64,000 nucleotides of DNA from Coptis chinensis (Eukaryota > Streptophyta > Magnoliopsida > Ranunculales > Ranunculaceae), in contig CM027380.1 of NCBI GenBank assembly GCA_015680905.1, positions 37,626,001 through 37,690,000 on the forward strand, written 5' to 3'. Position 1 is the first letter of the stretch, and each line of letters begins with the position of its first letter. Shown here piece after piece: positions 35,646 to 46,325 of this stretch. The position numbers were made by a program, and so were the translations under genes. The notes beneath the pieces are model-generated. The model was not told where the DNA came from. It made no database searches and worked only from the letters and a program-made list of their open reading frames with translations.

Positions 35646-36554
35646 TCCGGTGCAATTCCATCTACACTTCACAAAAAGCTCAAGTTTTTATGGCAAGGGA
35701 AGATTATCTGCATCACTGGTGATTCAGATGATCTGGACTCTTCAGAGGAGCATAAGGTAATACCAATGATTGAAGGAAAGTGTAACTACACCGAGGAACC
35801 ATTAGGGATTGTGGAGTTTAGAGCACCTGACAAGGAGAAGCTCCCTACCCCGTTTTGCAATGGAAATCCCAAGACGGCTCAGTTGTTCCATGAGCAGAAC
35901 TATTTTCTAGGATTTGGATTGGGAAAAAACCAAAACGGCATTTTAGAACCACTACAGATTCCTAGTCAAGATGATCGAAAAGGGCTAGGCTATACTGAGG
36001 AGTTTGTGGAAGGACTGGCAGAATTATTTATCGATTCTAACGCCACGGTGAATTATCTCAGATTGGCTCTACCTGATCTAGGGGCAGAGATTGAGGCTAT
36101 TATTGATTCCAACACATTTTGGGGCAAAGACGATGACCCAGATCCCAACTCAGAAATTACTATTTCAGAGCCAGATGTTAATTCCTATTCAGGATATCGC
36201 CAACTTAGGTTGGATCATGAGGTTAGATAGTTTAGTTGGATAAATGAGGTTGGATCAACATCCTCCTCGTCAGGTATGGACTATACTCCATCTTTTACTT
36301 TGGCCAGTTCCCCCGGGTTAGATACTGACCCAGGAGACGAGACTGTCACTCCTTATCATGTCCAATTGGACCCTCAGACCATACTTGATTTGGATGATTT
36401 GTTGAATATGGAATCTATTGTTGACCCAGTTCCAGTGGATGTTGAGAACATGCCACTTTCTGACTCCCAGACGCAATATGAGATTTGGGAAAGGTTTTTA
36501 GAGACCTTAGATTCTGATGAGGATCCATTCATTGATGGAGACTATGATGATTAG
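35646..36554 (+). pseudogene. Post-protease region with G-patch-like motif
   Basis: 35766-36230 holds GFGLGKNQNGILEPLQIP and GLGYTEEF, a glycine pattern like the G-patch that follows the protease in many Tat elements and is thought to bind nucleic acid. 36276-36554 is acidic (TDPGDETVTP, LDLDDLLNME, DSDEDPFIDGDYDD). A TAG at about 36228 separates them. In intact relatives this leads into reverse transcriptase; here it does not. Confidence 0.75.
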
Positions 36555-37180
36555 GGAATGCAAGTCATTATTGATCCAATCCCCAACCATCATATTGCTC
36601 CGGTTGAGCCACCAGATGAATCCAATAGGGCTTAAAGGGCGTGAAACTTTTTGTTCTAACTCCTTTTGTATATAGTTATATTTCAAAAAATCCAAAAAAA
36701 TTCATATATTTCAAAAATCCAAAAAAAATCAAAAAAACTTTCAAAATCCCACAGAATATGACTTACCCACTTGCCTTAGTGCAAGATGATTGAATGACTT
36801 GTGCAGATTATTATGATCCCCTCTCCCCCGACAATGATGAAGAATGGACAATGAAGCTACTGAGTCCATTCTTTCTCATGAGCAGTCTGAGGATTGACAG
36901 ACGCTAGTCATTGTGGAGACAAAGACCATCAACCTTGGTACCACAGATGAACCACATTATGTGCAGATTGGTATAACCTTGATCCCCTCTGAGCGTTGAA
37001 GCTTGATCAAATTACTAAAGGAATCCATAGAAGTGTTGATCATATCTATGACAATCTATTGTCTTAAGGTGGTACATGATTTTCATTGTTTGTAGATGAC
37101 AGAATCACTCACCGAGAAGAAGAAATTGAGGAGGAGGAAAGTTCAGCGGTTATGTTTGAGAAGATTTTTCAAATGTCTAA
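36555..37180 (+). other. Pre-RT remnant and non-coding stretch of Tat-like element
   Basis: 36650-36760 is A/T-rich (repeated TCCAAAAAA). At about 36910-37035 one frame reads VETKTINLGTTDEP and GITLIPSER then LIKLLKESIEVL, resembling the segment just before reverse transcriptase in Tat polyproteins (NLG, then an acidic stretch, then LL.E). The polymerase core that should follow is missing. This suggests a deletion at the start of RT, not simple decay. Confidence 0.55.
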
Positions 37181-37271
37181 GAGCATCTTTAACAGAGCAA
37201 CCAAAAAAATACCAAACCAAAAAAACACTAAGCAACTTTAGGAGCAACATAAAAAAAACACCAAGCAACTA

Positions 37272-37378
37272 CGCGATTTTGCCAAAACCGCGCCATATAG
37301 CCCATGCGGTTTTGCCAAAATCGCACCACTGAAGCCCAACTGACAGGCCCAAGCCCACGCGGTTTTGGCAAAATCGCG
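37272..37378. repeat. Left subterminal palindromes of the PMD element
   Basis: Three 21-base near-palindromes built on CGCGGTTTTG and its complement, separated by 12 and 32 bases. The mirror-image set lies at 40030-40134. Likely protein binding sites or fold-back structures. Confidence 0.85.
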
Positions 37379-37393
37379 CGGTGTTCAGAACAC

Positions 37394-37415
37394 CACGTGC
37401 TACTTCTATATAAAC
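37394..37415 (+). promoter_or_regulatory. G-box and TATA box of the PMD gene
   Basis: CACGTG at 37394-37399 is followed six bases later by CTATATAAAC (37406-37415). The coding-like frame begins about 100 bases downstream. A plausible core promoter inside the element. Confidence 0.5.
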
Positions 37416-37517
37416 AGCTCCAAAGTCGCGCGGTTCAGTCACTTTCACCTCTTCTTACAATTATAAAACCCTCTTTTTAGTTTAAAAAAAAACAAAAACC
37501 TACCTAAACTCTTAAAA

Positions 37518-39792
37518 TTTGATACGGATCATTTTGAACCTTTCGACGGTGATGATTGGCAGTACACAGATGACATTGGCAATGAGGGAGAAGAACCTGA
37601 GGAAGTAGAATACGGTGGGGGAGAAGACAGTGGGGAAGAAGAACCCGAGGATGTCGCGCCGGCTGATAGACATCCCTATGTACTGGAGTATCAGATGAAC
37701 GACTTCGATTGGCAATTTGCACTTGGAGAAGCACTTGATATGGAAGTTGTGTCTTCTACACGTGATACAAAACACGGTCGAGTCGCGATGGCTAATACTC
37801 GGTAATTAATTAGTTTTGATTAAATATTTTGAATATTAATTAGTTGAGTTGGACCAATTAATTATTTATCTTATACGCATTATTTTTTTTTATAATATCA
37901 GCATGTTGTTGACTATCGAGTTAGATCGGCTTTACTTGGTGTTAGAGAGTGGTGGAAGGTTATTAGGAGTTTGGATGAGTTTGTACATATTAGAGATAGT
38001 ATTTTGTATACACCTTTGGGTATTTTGATTGATACAGATTATGAGAAGGCTGATTGGGCAGTGGTCATAGCTTTAGTAGAAAGATGGTGGAGTAGAACTC
38101 ATACATTTCATTTTCCTTGTGCGGAGTTATGGTTCACACCACTAGACTTCACTATGATTTCTGGGTTGAGTATCGGTATAGGCCAACCGATACCTTTTCA
38201 TACAAATTATGAGAATATGGATAGTATGGTTATGAGTTTTCCTCGTTTGGGTGCGGATGCTTATGATTCTTCTGGGATTAAGCTATCTCATATTAAGACT
38301 GCATATATGGAACACCTCTTGCATCCTGATACATGAGTGGAGTTAGCTTTGACTGTTCTACCGGGTAGTGAGGGTGCTGATCAGTATGTTAGGGCTTTTT
38401 TGATGTTTTTTTATTAGGCATGTTTTGTTTCCCAATGGTCATTCTACCACGCGACGACCGATATTATGCTTATGTATCCGATTTGCATACTATGAGAGAT
38501 TATGACCTGGGTAGCTCAGTATATGCCACATTGATATCGGCGTTAGATAAAGCTTCACAGACATTCGGAAGTAGAAGTCCTCAGATTGCAGGATTCACGA
38601 GACTTTTAGAGATTTGGTTTTATGAGTACTTTCGATGTCTTTGTCCTAACATAGACATGATTGCTGATACTCGCCCTAGATTTGCTAGTTGGTTAGGGCC
38701 TCACTTGACTCGTAACAGAGGGCAGATTAGGAATAATATCTGTATAGCTTGTGCTCAGATTGATATTAGATCATTGTCATCTATTGAGTAGAGACCTTGG
38801 CATTTGTCTACTGCCTTTGACGATCCAATTGTACATCATGCTTGTGTGTTGTCACGTCACAGAGTTGTTTTTGCCGCACATGACTGTCAGGTTTGGTACT
38901 GTGGCGATAGATGTTGGAGGCAGATGACTGGACGTTATGGAGTTCCATGTGCTCCTATGCTAGATATTAGTGATGCAAAGTCGTGGGGTAGAATTCAAGT
39001 TCATGAAGTTCATGCCAGTGGTGGTCCTTGGCCAGATGCGTCTTCTTTTGTTGTTGAGCAGACTGCTGATCAGTATTATAGATGGTGGAACCGTGTCTCC
39101 ATGAGTCCGTTGTTGCCTCCTGTTAGTCGGGCTAGTAACTTCAAGTTTGTGGGCTTGGAAGGGATGAGACGTGAGCTACGTATTCCTCATCCGCCACAGC
39201 CTGTTTACAACCCACAACCTCTGAATGCATATCAGCCAGCTCCTGTGTCTGCCAGTAATCCTCAGATGTTTGTCGTGTGTGGACCTGATGGGGAGCCTAC
39301 TTATATTTCCATTCCTGAGGTGCCTCATGCTCGTTTCTCTGAGTTAGAGCCGCATATTGATCAGTATACCATGGTGAGTTTAATTGTTTTATTTATCTTC
39401 TTCATTATATATATAATATGTACTCACACTGTATTTTCTTAGATTTTCAGGCTGAGGTTCGGGAAAGATATGAGAACCAGGTTCTTATGTTTGATGGGAT
39501 GAGGACTGCCCTGTATCATTATAGCCAATAAAGAGAGGAGGCATATTCTCAGACATATTAGCAATCCCAGCGTGCGTATGACGAGACTCGGAAAGCGTAT
39601 GAGGATATTCAGCAAGTGTACACGCATTAACATCAGGGATATGAGGAACTTCAGGCTGAAGTAGTTAACCTCCGTGCAGATAGAGAAGATCATCAGTCTC
39701 AGATTAGGAACTTAGAGGAGCAGCTTCGGAACGTCCAAATAGAGAGAGGAGAGGGATCGAGTGGTAAGAGGCGTAAGAAGAGAGCTAAATAA
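37518..39792 (+). pseudogene. Plant mobile domain (PMD, MAIN-like) protein, decayed
   Basis: First exon-like frame 37518-37800 is acidic (FDGDDWQYTDDIGNEGEEPE); no ATG in frame was found. After an intron-like stretch (acceptor ATATCAG at 37895-37901) comes the PMD core: LLGVREWWKVIRSLDEFV, then ADWAVVIALVERWW, THTFHFPCAELWFTPLDF and ISGLSIGIGQPIPF, matching the family's R-W....THTFH.PCGE...TL.D signature. A TGA at 38334-38336 and frameshifts near 38340-38430 break it. It resumes at 38420 (YDLGSSVYATLISAL) and, past one TAG (38789-38791), to 39370. After a second intron (ATG/GTGAGT to TTTTCAG) a coiled-coil tail with a basic end (GKRRKKRAK) carries three more stops. PMD proteins MAIN/MAIL1 act in transcription and silencing; related domains also occur in transposons. 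Confidence 0.82.
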
Positions 39793-40029
39793 ATTTGATG
39801 TAATATGATAGGTTTTGGATTATTTTGGATATTATATGATTATATCATAATCATAGATTTTGGACTGCATAATCATAATCATAGGTTTTTAATTTCTTTA
39901 ATTTTTTCGATTTTGAATTACAATTCTTAATTTCTTCAATTGCACAATTGTTAATTTCTTAACTTCTATGCACAACTCATAATTTTTCAAGTTCTATGCA
40001 CCACAGTTCTAATTTTCAGAAAAAACGCA

Positions 40030-40134
40030 CGCGGTTTTGGCAAAACCGCACCCATTGAAGCCCAAGCCCACGCGGTTTTGCCAAAACCGCGCCATAGAAG
40101 CCCATTTAGTAGCCTAAGCCCACGCGGTTTTGGC
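40030..40134. repeat. Right subterminal palindromes of the PMD element
   Basis: Two full copies (40030-40050, 40071-40091) and a half copy (40123-40134) of the CGCGGTTTTGGCAAAACCGC motif, spaced by AGCCCAAGCCCA-like DNA as at the left end. Confidence 0.85.
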
Positions 40135-40273
40135 GTGAGTGATTTGATACAGCACCAAACCTGGAACCAAATATTGGTCAATTTGGTGTTTTCATCAACA
40201 TGTAGTTCTCTTGAAGTTGAAAAAACACCAAATTCTTGATGCTAGGTTGATATCACTGCTAAAGATGCTCTAA

Positions 40274-41810
40274 GATCACCAACATCAACATCAGCATTCA
40301 ACATTATGCATTTACCCTCGTGGAGAGGGCAAAACTCCACAATATCATTTGATCAACTACCCTACTGAAGAAGAGGAATATTCTGCATTCCATCAATCAA
40401 CGGCTACTTAGCCAATCAACCAACCAGCTACCCTACCGTGGAGAGGGCAAATTTCATATTGCATCATTAACCTCCATCGAAGACATGAGAGCTATCTATC
40501 AAAGAAGCCAGCTAACTCGAATCTGACCACATCAAAGAGCGGAATGCTAAGAGGAGTTCATCTATGACCAACATTCTTGAGAGCCGAGATATGAAGGAGG
40601 ACATTGATTTTCTACTTGGACTTAGATACCAATGGAGACAGATTGTTGCAAGTAAAGCTGAGCAAGCGGATCCAGACTAGAGTGGAATCAATGAACCAGA
40701 AAGTTCAAACCCAACAATGAATGTCCATTCACTACGAAGATTCTACATGGAAAATCCTACCAATGCCTACCAATTAAAGAGATACTACTTTTTTACCCAA
40801 CTTTGTTTATTTTAAGACGAAGAGTATAGTGGAAATCTTAGAGAGACGATGGAACAGGCCATCTTTGATAGTTTTGTTTTTAGCCTCATAAGCCACCTAA
40901 TATAATATGTTCCCGATTGAAGCCCATTTCAGCCTTAGCCTATTTTTTGTTTTCCTACAATATAAGCCCATATCTTTTATGAAGCCTAATAAATCATTGG
41001 CCTACCCATAAATTACCCATACCCATTTTTATAGAACTTGTCATATTCCAGGGGCATCATTCCATCCATCTTTGATCACGAAACAATTACCCCCATGTTA
41101 TTTATCCCAAGAAGGTGTTGAAAAAAAATCCTAATGCAAGGGGCAAAAAAAAAAAAATCATCAAAACCCCGTCATAGCTCAAAATGCTTAGAGGTGCACA
41201 AAATAATCAACACTGGTCCGAAATGGAAAACCTAAACAAAGGACAGTTTCATTTGAGATTTGGGATTCGTATCATCAATCTCACTACCATCATTCCAATT
41301 ACTCATCCCTTTATATGACAAGTTCTACTCCAAAAATAAATTTTGATCCTATCCCTTTTTTCTGAGCCCATCACCTAAGCCTACATTAAAGTCCTATGAA
41401 AGTCCGCTCTTGATCTCTAAGTCCACTATATCCCCTAGTTGAGAAGTACTCGAGGCAAAAAAACAAAAAAAAAAATGGAAGGCATTGGAGGATTCACTAC
41501 TAGTGATTGCAATGTATGAGGAAGTTGTCTCCAGAAGATTGGTCCTATGCTTTATGCTCTATCTGTTTTGGAAGAAAGTTTTTGGGTGTCGTTCAGTACT
41601 GTGTGAAGGTCAAGCAATCAAAGGGAAAAGAACATCATCTACTTCATAGGTGCCAAGTTTGATCGTACTTCTATCCGATGGTCGTCTTCATGCTCATCTT
41701 CTTGTCGGTAATGCATTCCCCCACCTTCACTTGTGATGCAATCATTTGTGGTATTTCTTGTTCTGTGGATAAAAAAATGTTTTGTTTCACATTGTTTTCA
41801 AAATGAATTT

Positions 41811-41851
<41 letters not shown>

Positions 41852-42082
41852 ATTGGTTTTGCTTTGGATGGTTTATGATGAAAAATCTAGGATTACAAGC
41901 ATATAGAAAATTCTGAGGCCAATATATCCTAACTAAACCATGTACTTTTTCTACTAACATAAAATGTTGATTAACTCATGCATATTCCACTAATAACATA
42001 GTTGTATTATAGTTTTATGTACATCATGTATATATTGTACTAACTTGTCATGGAGAGAAATAATGCCCTGCGCCTGATCTTT
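40274..42082 (+). other. 3' part of Tat-like element up to the CACTA insertion
   Basis: A phrase reading NPTNAYQLKRYY (about 40750-40790) could be the end of a pol polyprotein. The rest is non-coding, with an A homopolymer of about 37 at 41812-41848. No RT, RNase H or integrase motif in any frame. Confidence 0.5.
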
Positions 42083-42094
42083 CACTACAACAAA

Positions 42095-42540
42095 AATGAG
42101 ATTTGACATCACTCGAAAAGTGATGTCAAAATACTATGACATCACTTTTGCAAGTGATGACAATAGTGGTGTCGTAGAAAGTCAAAAGTTTTGACATCAC
42201 TCTTAAAAGCGATTTGGTTAAGTGTTGTTGTAAGTGTTTCGAAGTCACTTTTGAAATGATGACATAGGGGCGAAGAAATCACATCACTCAAAAAAGTGAT
42301 GCCCAAAAGTGATGTTATTAGAATAGACGTCACTTGTTAGGTGATGAATAATAATTGGTTCAACATCACTTTTGTAAGTGATACCAAATTGTGATTCAGA
42401 AAATATTTGAACATCACTTTTAGAGTGAACTGTAAACTAATAGTATAACATTTTAAAAGTGATGTTATACACATTTTCGTACATCACTTAAAAACTGATG
42501 TCAAATGTCATTCCAAATCACTCTAAAAGTGATGTCTAAT
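42095..42540. repeat. Left subterminal repeats of the CACTA element
   Basis: About fifteen copies of AAGTGATG(T) or its complement CATCACTTTT within 450 bases, in alternating orientation. They form imperfect hairpins and are candidate binding sites for the TNP1-type protein. Confidence 0.9.
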
Positions 42541-42608
42541 TTTCAAAAAATTAAAAAAAAAATTAATTTCATTTTGCACCATTCATATCCTTCGATGAAT
42601 TACATTGC

Positions 42609-42688
42609 AAATAAGTAACAAATTACATTGCAAATAAGTTGAATGGAATTTCTTATTACTTATTTGCAATGTAATTTGTTACTTATTT
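42609..42688. repeat. Perfect 31-bp inverted repeat inside the CACTA element
   Basis: Arms 42609-42639 and 42658-42688 (AAATAAGTAACAAATTACAT...) are exact reverse complements with an 18-base loop. A further partial copy of the arm lies just before, at about 42596-42618. Position downstream of the minus-strand genes fits a 3' end structure or a tiny fold-back insertion. Confidence 0.85.
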
Positions 42689-42719
42689 ACACTAGGGACA
42701 CAGATTGTAGAGGCTGATG

Positions 42720-44400
42720 CCACTTTTGACCCTAAATTCCAGCAGATGATCCAACACTAGGAGTTCCACCAACCGGAAACCCTGGAAGACCTTGAACTCC
42801 TGTCCTTGATAGGGATGAGCTAATGCTTGTTGACAAACCACCTAGGGAAGGATGCCCTTCGGATTGACCTGAAACTCTAGAATTCATGCCAATAAGGTTA
42901 GAACCATCTCCCCGAGTTTGACTCTCGCGACACCATGTTGATGATGTCCGAGGCCCAAAAGTCGCATGTCCTTTATGTCTTTTGGAAAAAGGAATCGATG
43001 ACTGTTTCCCTATCAATTCTCGAACCAATATCCATCTCCACACGTGGTAGTGGTAGATGATCTTCAATCTCCTCGCTTCACGGTTGAAGAAATCAAGGAA
43101 CAAAGTCAATAAACCAAGAATTACAAAATAATTCAAAAGCACTTTAACTTCGGTAATCATAATAAATCAAAGATCTAAAGTCAGATATAATTGAGGAAAT
43201 TATAGTTTGTGCTTGGCAATGATTCAAGAATCATAATATATAAGAAACGAAAACAAGAGAATGCTCCACACGGTACAAACCGACTTCCAAATGACCTCTC
43301 ATCCTAATACATAGAAGTAGCCATACAACACAATAGATTTGGAGAATCTTGATGTCCAAAATAATTATTTCTCTATAAACACTTACCATTTTATCTGCAT
43401 CATCACCAGTCCAAACCTTCTTTCCTCGAGAATCACGAGTTCATATCATCCCACATGTACTCCTCTTCCTCGAGTTTTTCCAGTTCTCATTTATTATTCT
43501 CACATGTGCGGCGCTCGAGTTGGAGCCTTTTGTTGCACTTGAGTACCAGGCTAGTGCAGATTTGGGTTCCCTTAATTTAGAATATCCCAGTTTTGCTATC
43601 AAAACCATTCCTTTGGCTAACTGTTGCCTCTCCAAAGCATTTTTGTTAGCTCCATACCAAGGCTTATCATGTCCGTCTGCTTTCGGTAATCCTCTCACCA
43701 AATCTCACATATCCCAAGTCTGAATCCCTAGAAATATCGAATCATGTCGTTATCTTCATATCTTGCACTGTTCTTCTCATGAAAAGATTCACTTGATGTG
43801 TCTCTTTTAGGATGCTTAAATTCCTGCAGAGTTCAACTCATGTTATAGCCAGTTTAAGAGATAGGGAAAGTATTTAAGTCGCAAAATACATGTTGTTTAC
43901 AAGTACCTTACTGGGTAGATCTGTCCATGCCCTTTCTCTTCCAATAAGAGTTACATCATCATCATCTGGAGGAACTGAAATCCCACTGTTGGCATTGACT
44001 CCCTTTACCTACATCACATTGACCCAATTGGGCAATTAGTGAAGTCCAAAATGATGTATGATATTTTCTGAAAATAATCAACATAACGAATACGGAAAAT
44101 AGAAAAAATGTTAAAAAAAGAACATGTGAGCACCAAAGTCTCCTTGGAGAAGAAATCCCAAGAGAATAAACTCGAGAGGGAGCTCCTTCATATGTCTCCA
44201 TTTCTTGCAAAAAAAAGAGCATCATAGTCCTAGTGCCTAAATTTTCTAAGATATGTCGTAGCATGTGACTCAATGTGAATGTGGTTGCTCTAATCATCCC
44301 AAATAAAATAAAACTGTATAACCACTTCCTAGCTCGAGAAGCACCCATAGGAAGGCCAAATAAAAAAAAGGTTTGGCCCTCCATAAACATCCTTATTAGT
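42720..44400 (-). other. Unidentified exon-like pieces inside the CACTA element
   Basis: Minus-strand pieces look like protein but match no family I recognise. 43160-42732 ends in a Ser/Gly-rich stretch (HPSLGGLSTSISSSLSRTG, LPGFPVGGTPSVGSSAG). 43701-43441 contains KPWYGANKNALERQQLAKGM and REPKSALAWYSSATKGSNSS. 44020-43906 reads GVNANSGISVPPDDDDVTLI and GRERAWTDLPSK before a GTAAGG donor. TNP1 ends upstream at about 46326, so these are not part of the known CACTA genes. They may be captured host exons, possibly from more than one gene. Confidence 0.4.
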
Positions 44401-45149
44401 CCACTAACACCAAGGAGCTTATCCTAACGGCGATGTGCCCATAAAGGTCCTTAAGCCTGCAACTAAGTATCAACCAAACATCCTATTCACGGAAAAAGGA
44501 AAAACACGCAAGTCTGACTCCTTTATGACCCGGGGTCTCTCTTGATGTACATTGTTAAAAACTTTCCTTGAACAACACACTCAATTTAGAGAAATGGAAG
44601 TTCGCATTAAAGACCAACCACACATCAAGTACTTTTAAATTGAATAACACAAAGAGAAATTTACAATTCATATTCAGAAAATGAGAGCTATAAGTATACA
44701 TCATACGCGAAAATGGTCTTACCCCCGCCAGATTGGAAGGCTGCCTCGACTCTAAATACTTGGGATTCACATGAATGCTATGTGTAGGCTGTTGTGACTG
44801 TGATTTAGACCTAGAAGTCACATTTCGGAAGATGAACAATTAATGGCGGTGGAAAACCAAGCTCCTTCCCAATCATCCGAGAAGACAAGCGGGAGGAAAA
44901 CACAAAACAAGAATGGATTGGCACGAGAATCTGCTGCTGGCGTGTTAATTTCATATCTGGCGCAAGACTAATGCTTGTACATTTCAAAACTTCATTTCCT
45001 AGTATCCGACAAGCAAACAAAGACAAAATATAAAAATAAAAATTTGGTGCGTTATGAGAAACAACCAAAATGCAAATTGTGAACAATCTTTTATTAATAA
45101 AAGTTAACAACAACTATTCGGTGTTATTAGGAAGAAACATTTCATTAGA
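44401..45149 (-). other. Further exon-like fragments of uncertain origin
   Basis: At 44993-44811 an acceptor-like TACTAG is followed by a frame reading GNEVLKCTSISLAPDMKL and GKELGFPPPLIVHLP. A neighbouring frame at about 44820-44717 reads SRSKSQSQQPTHSIHVNP. They could be later exons of the captured gene to the right or unrelated sequence. Confidence 0.3.
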
Positions 45150-46035
45150 TTGAAGTTCGAGACTTACGGGAAATGGTAGGAGATGGTAACATGACCTCCA
45201 AAGAAGAAACATTTGGCTATGTGCCTAACTCCGACTCTGCAACCATCCCCGGTCCCGGAGAATCCACCGAACCACGATCCAACAGTTCTTAAAGCCAAGG
45301 CTTGTAAGCTCACTTGCAACGATTTTAGAATTATCACGGTTCGAGTATTTCAACGATGTATACACGTATAAATTAAACACATAAACACAGCATCCAATCA
45401 TCAAGCTAGAGTAATAAGCTTTGAAAATGATGCAAAGTAAACATAATGAGAAAGTCAAGAAAGACTCACGAGTCCATGATCACGATGTTTGAGTGCCTAT
45501 GGAATGTCCTTAGGTATGAAATTTTCAGGGCAACTATCCCAGCTCCTGCTTTCTTTGCGTTTTTGACAAGGTCTTTAATCTTGCTTGATAGTTCTTCTAT
45601 ACTAAAATCACAAATTAAGGTATACTTGTTTTTAGGATCTTATCAAGAAATCGAGAAGTTCAATTTGATTGGAGAAATGAATGCAATATGAACAGCATAC
45701 ATGACTTATAGATGCATCTAAACACATTCAGTTGATAGGCAAATGAAGCTAAGTCATTATCTTACCAACCTAAGGATAGACTCAAAGAGGTAACCATGAA
45801 AAATAAGAAATTTTGAAATGTTCGCCACATCATATTACCTAAGCAACAGGAGTAATTTATCATCACCTCCCTCTTTCCTCACAGTATACACCTCTCAAAA
45901 TCGTTCCTAGAGGAAATTAAGATATATGATTGAATTGACGCAAGTACAAAATGAAGGAACACTTACAGAACTGAGATCATCTTGTTTTTGGCACTAGAAG
46001 GAAGAAGAGGAATACCAAAGCATTGTTCTTGTCAT
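45150..46035 (-). pseudogene. Captured exons of a CAS-like rhodanese-domain gene
   Basis: Minus strand, three exon-like blocks with introns kept. Block 1 (about 46035-45967) reads GIPLLPSSAKNKMIS and ends at a GTAAGT donor. Block 2 (45601-45470) reads EELSSKIKDLVKNAKKAGAG, IVALKISYLRTFHRHSN, IVIMDS and ends at GTGAGT. Block 3 (about 45348-45150) reads RDNSKIVASELTSLGFKNCW then, after small indels, GWLQSR. The order and spacing match the rhodanese-like domain of the chloroplast calcium-sensing receptor CAS and relatives. The third block lacks a clear AG acceptor and is frameshifted, so this is a DNA-level capture of part of a host gene, not a working copy. Confidence 0.7.
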
Positions 46036-46325
46036 TCTCTAACCGATATCGATCATATAGTAGATAGCAGTTAATAGACACTGAACATATAGTAGATAGC
46101 AGTTAATAGATCTTGAGAATAACTTTGCTTACGTGGCTTATACTTAACAAATAGGATTCTTACAGAGAATAGAATCGGCCAATGATGCCACCTGATGCAA
46201 ATTACTTATAGCCATCACTCTAGAACAAAAGATAATATGACCTATATTACATTTACACAGATCCAAAGAACAACATTTCCAAGGAAAAAGCACAACCTAA
46301 TACTTACACCAACATCAAGACATTT

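Larger units (their letters stand above)
37181..40270 (+). mobile_element. PIF/Harbinger-like TIR element carrying a plant mobile domain gene
   Basis: 3-bp TSD TAA (37178-37180 and 40271-40273). Terminal inverted repeats GAGCATCTTTAACAG (left) and GAGCATCTTTAGCAG (right, reverse complement), the sort known from Tourist/Harbinger elements. Inside each end are near-palindromes of consensus GCGGTTTTGCCAAAACCGC: 37272-37292, 37305-37325 and 37358-37378 at the left, 40030-40050 and 40071-40091 plus a half site near 40123 at the right. The 3.1 kb body has no DDE transposase or Myb-like gene; its gene is a plant mobile domain (PMD) protein on the plus strand. Confidence 0.82.

Noticed and set aside
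43339-43723. Plus-strand frames near 43.4-43.7 kb
   Set aside because: Opposite the exon-like minus-strand pieces and with no domain.
45150-46035. A working CAS-like gene
   Set aside because: Only part of the domain is present, with frameshifts and a missing splice acceptor, inside a CACTA transposon.
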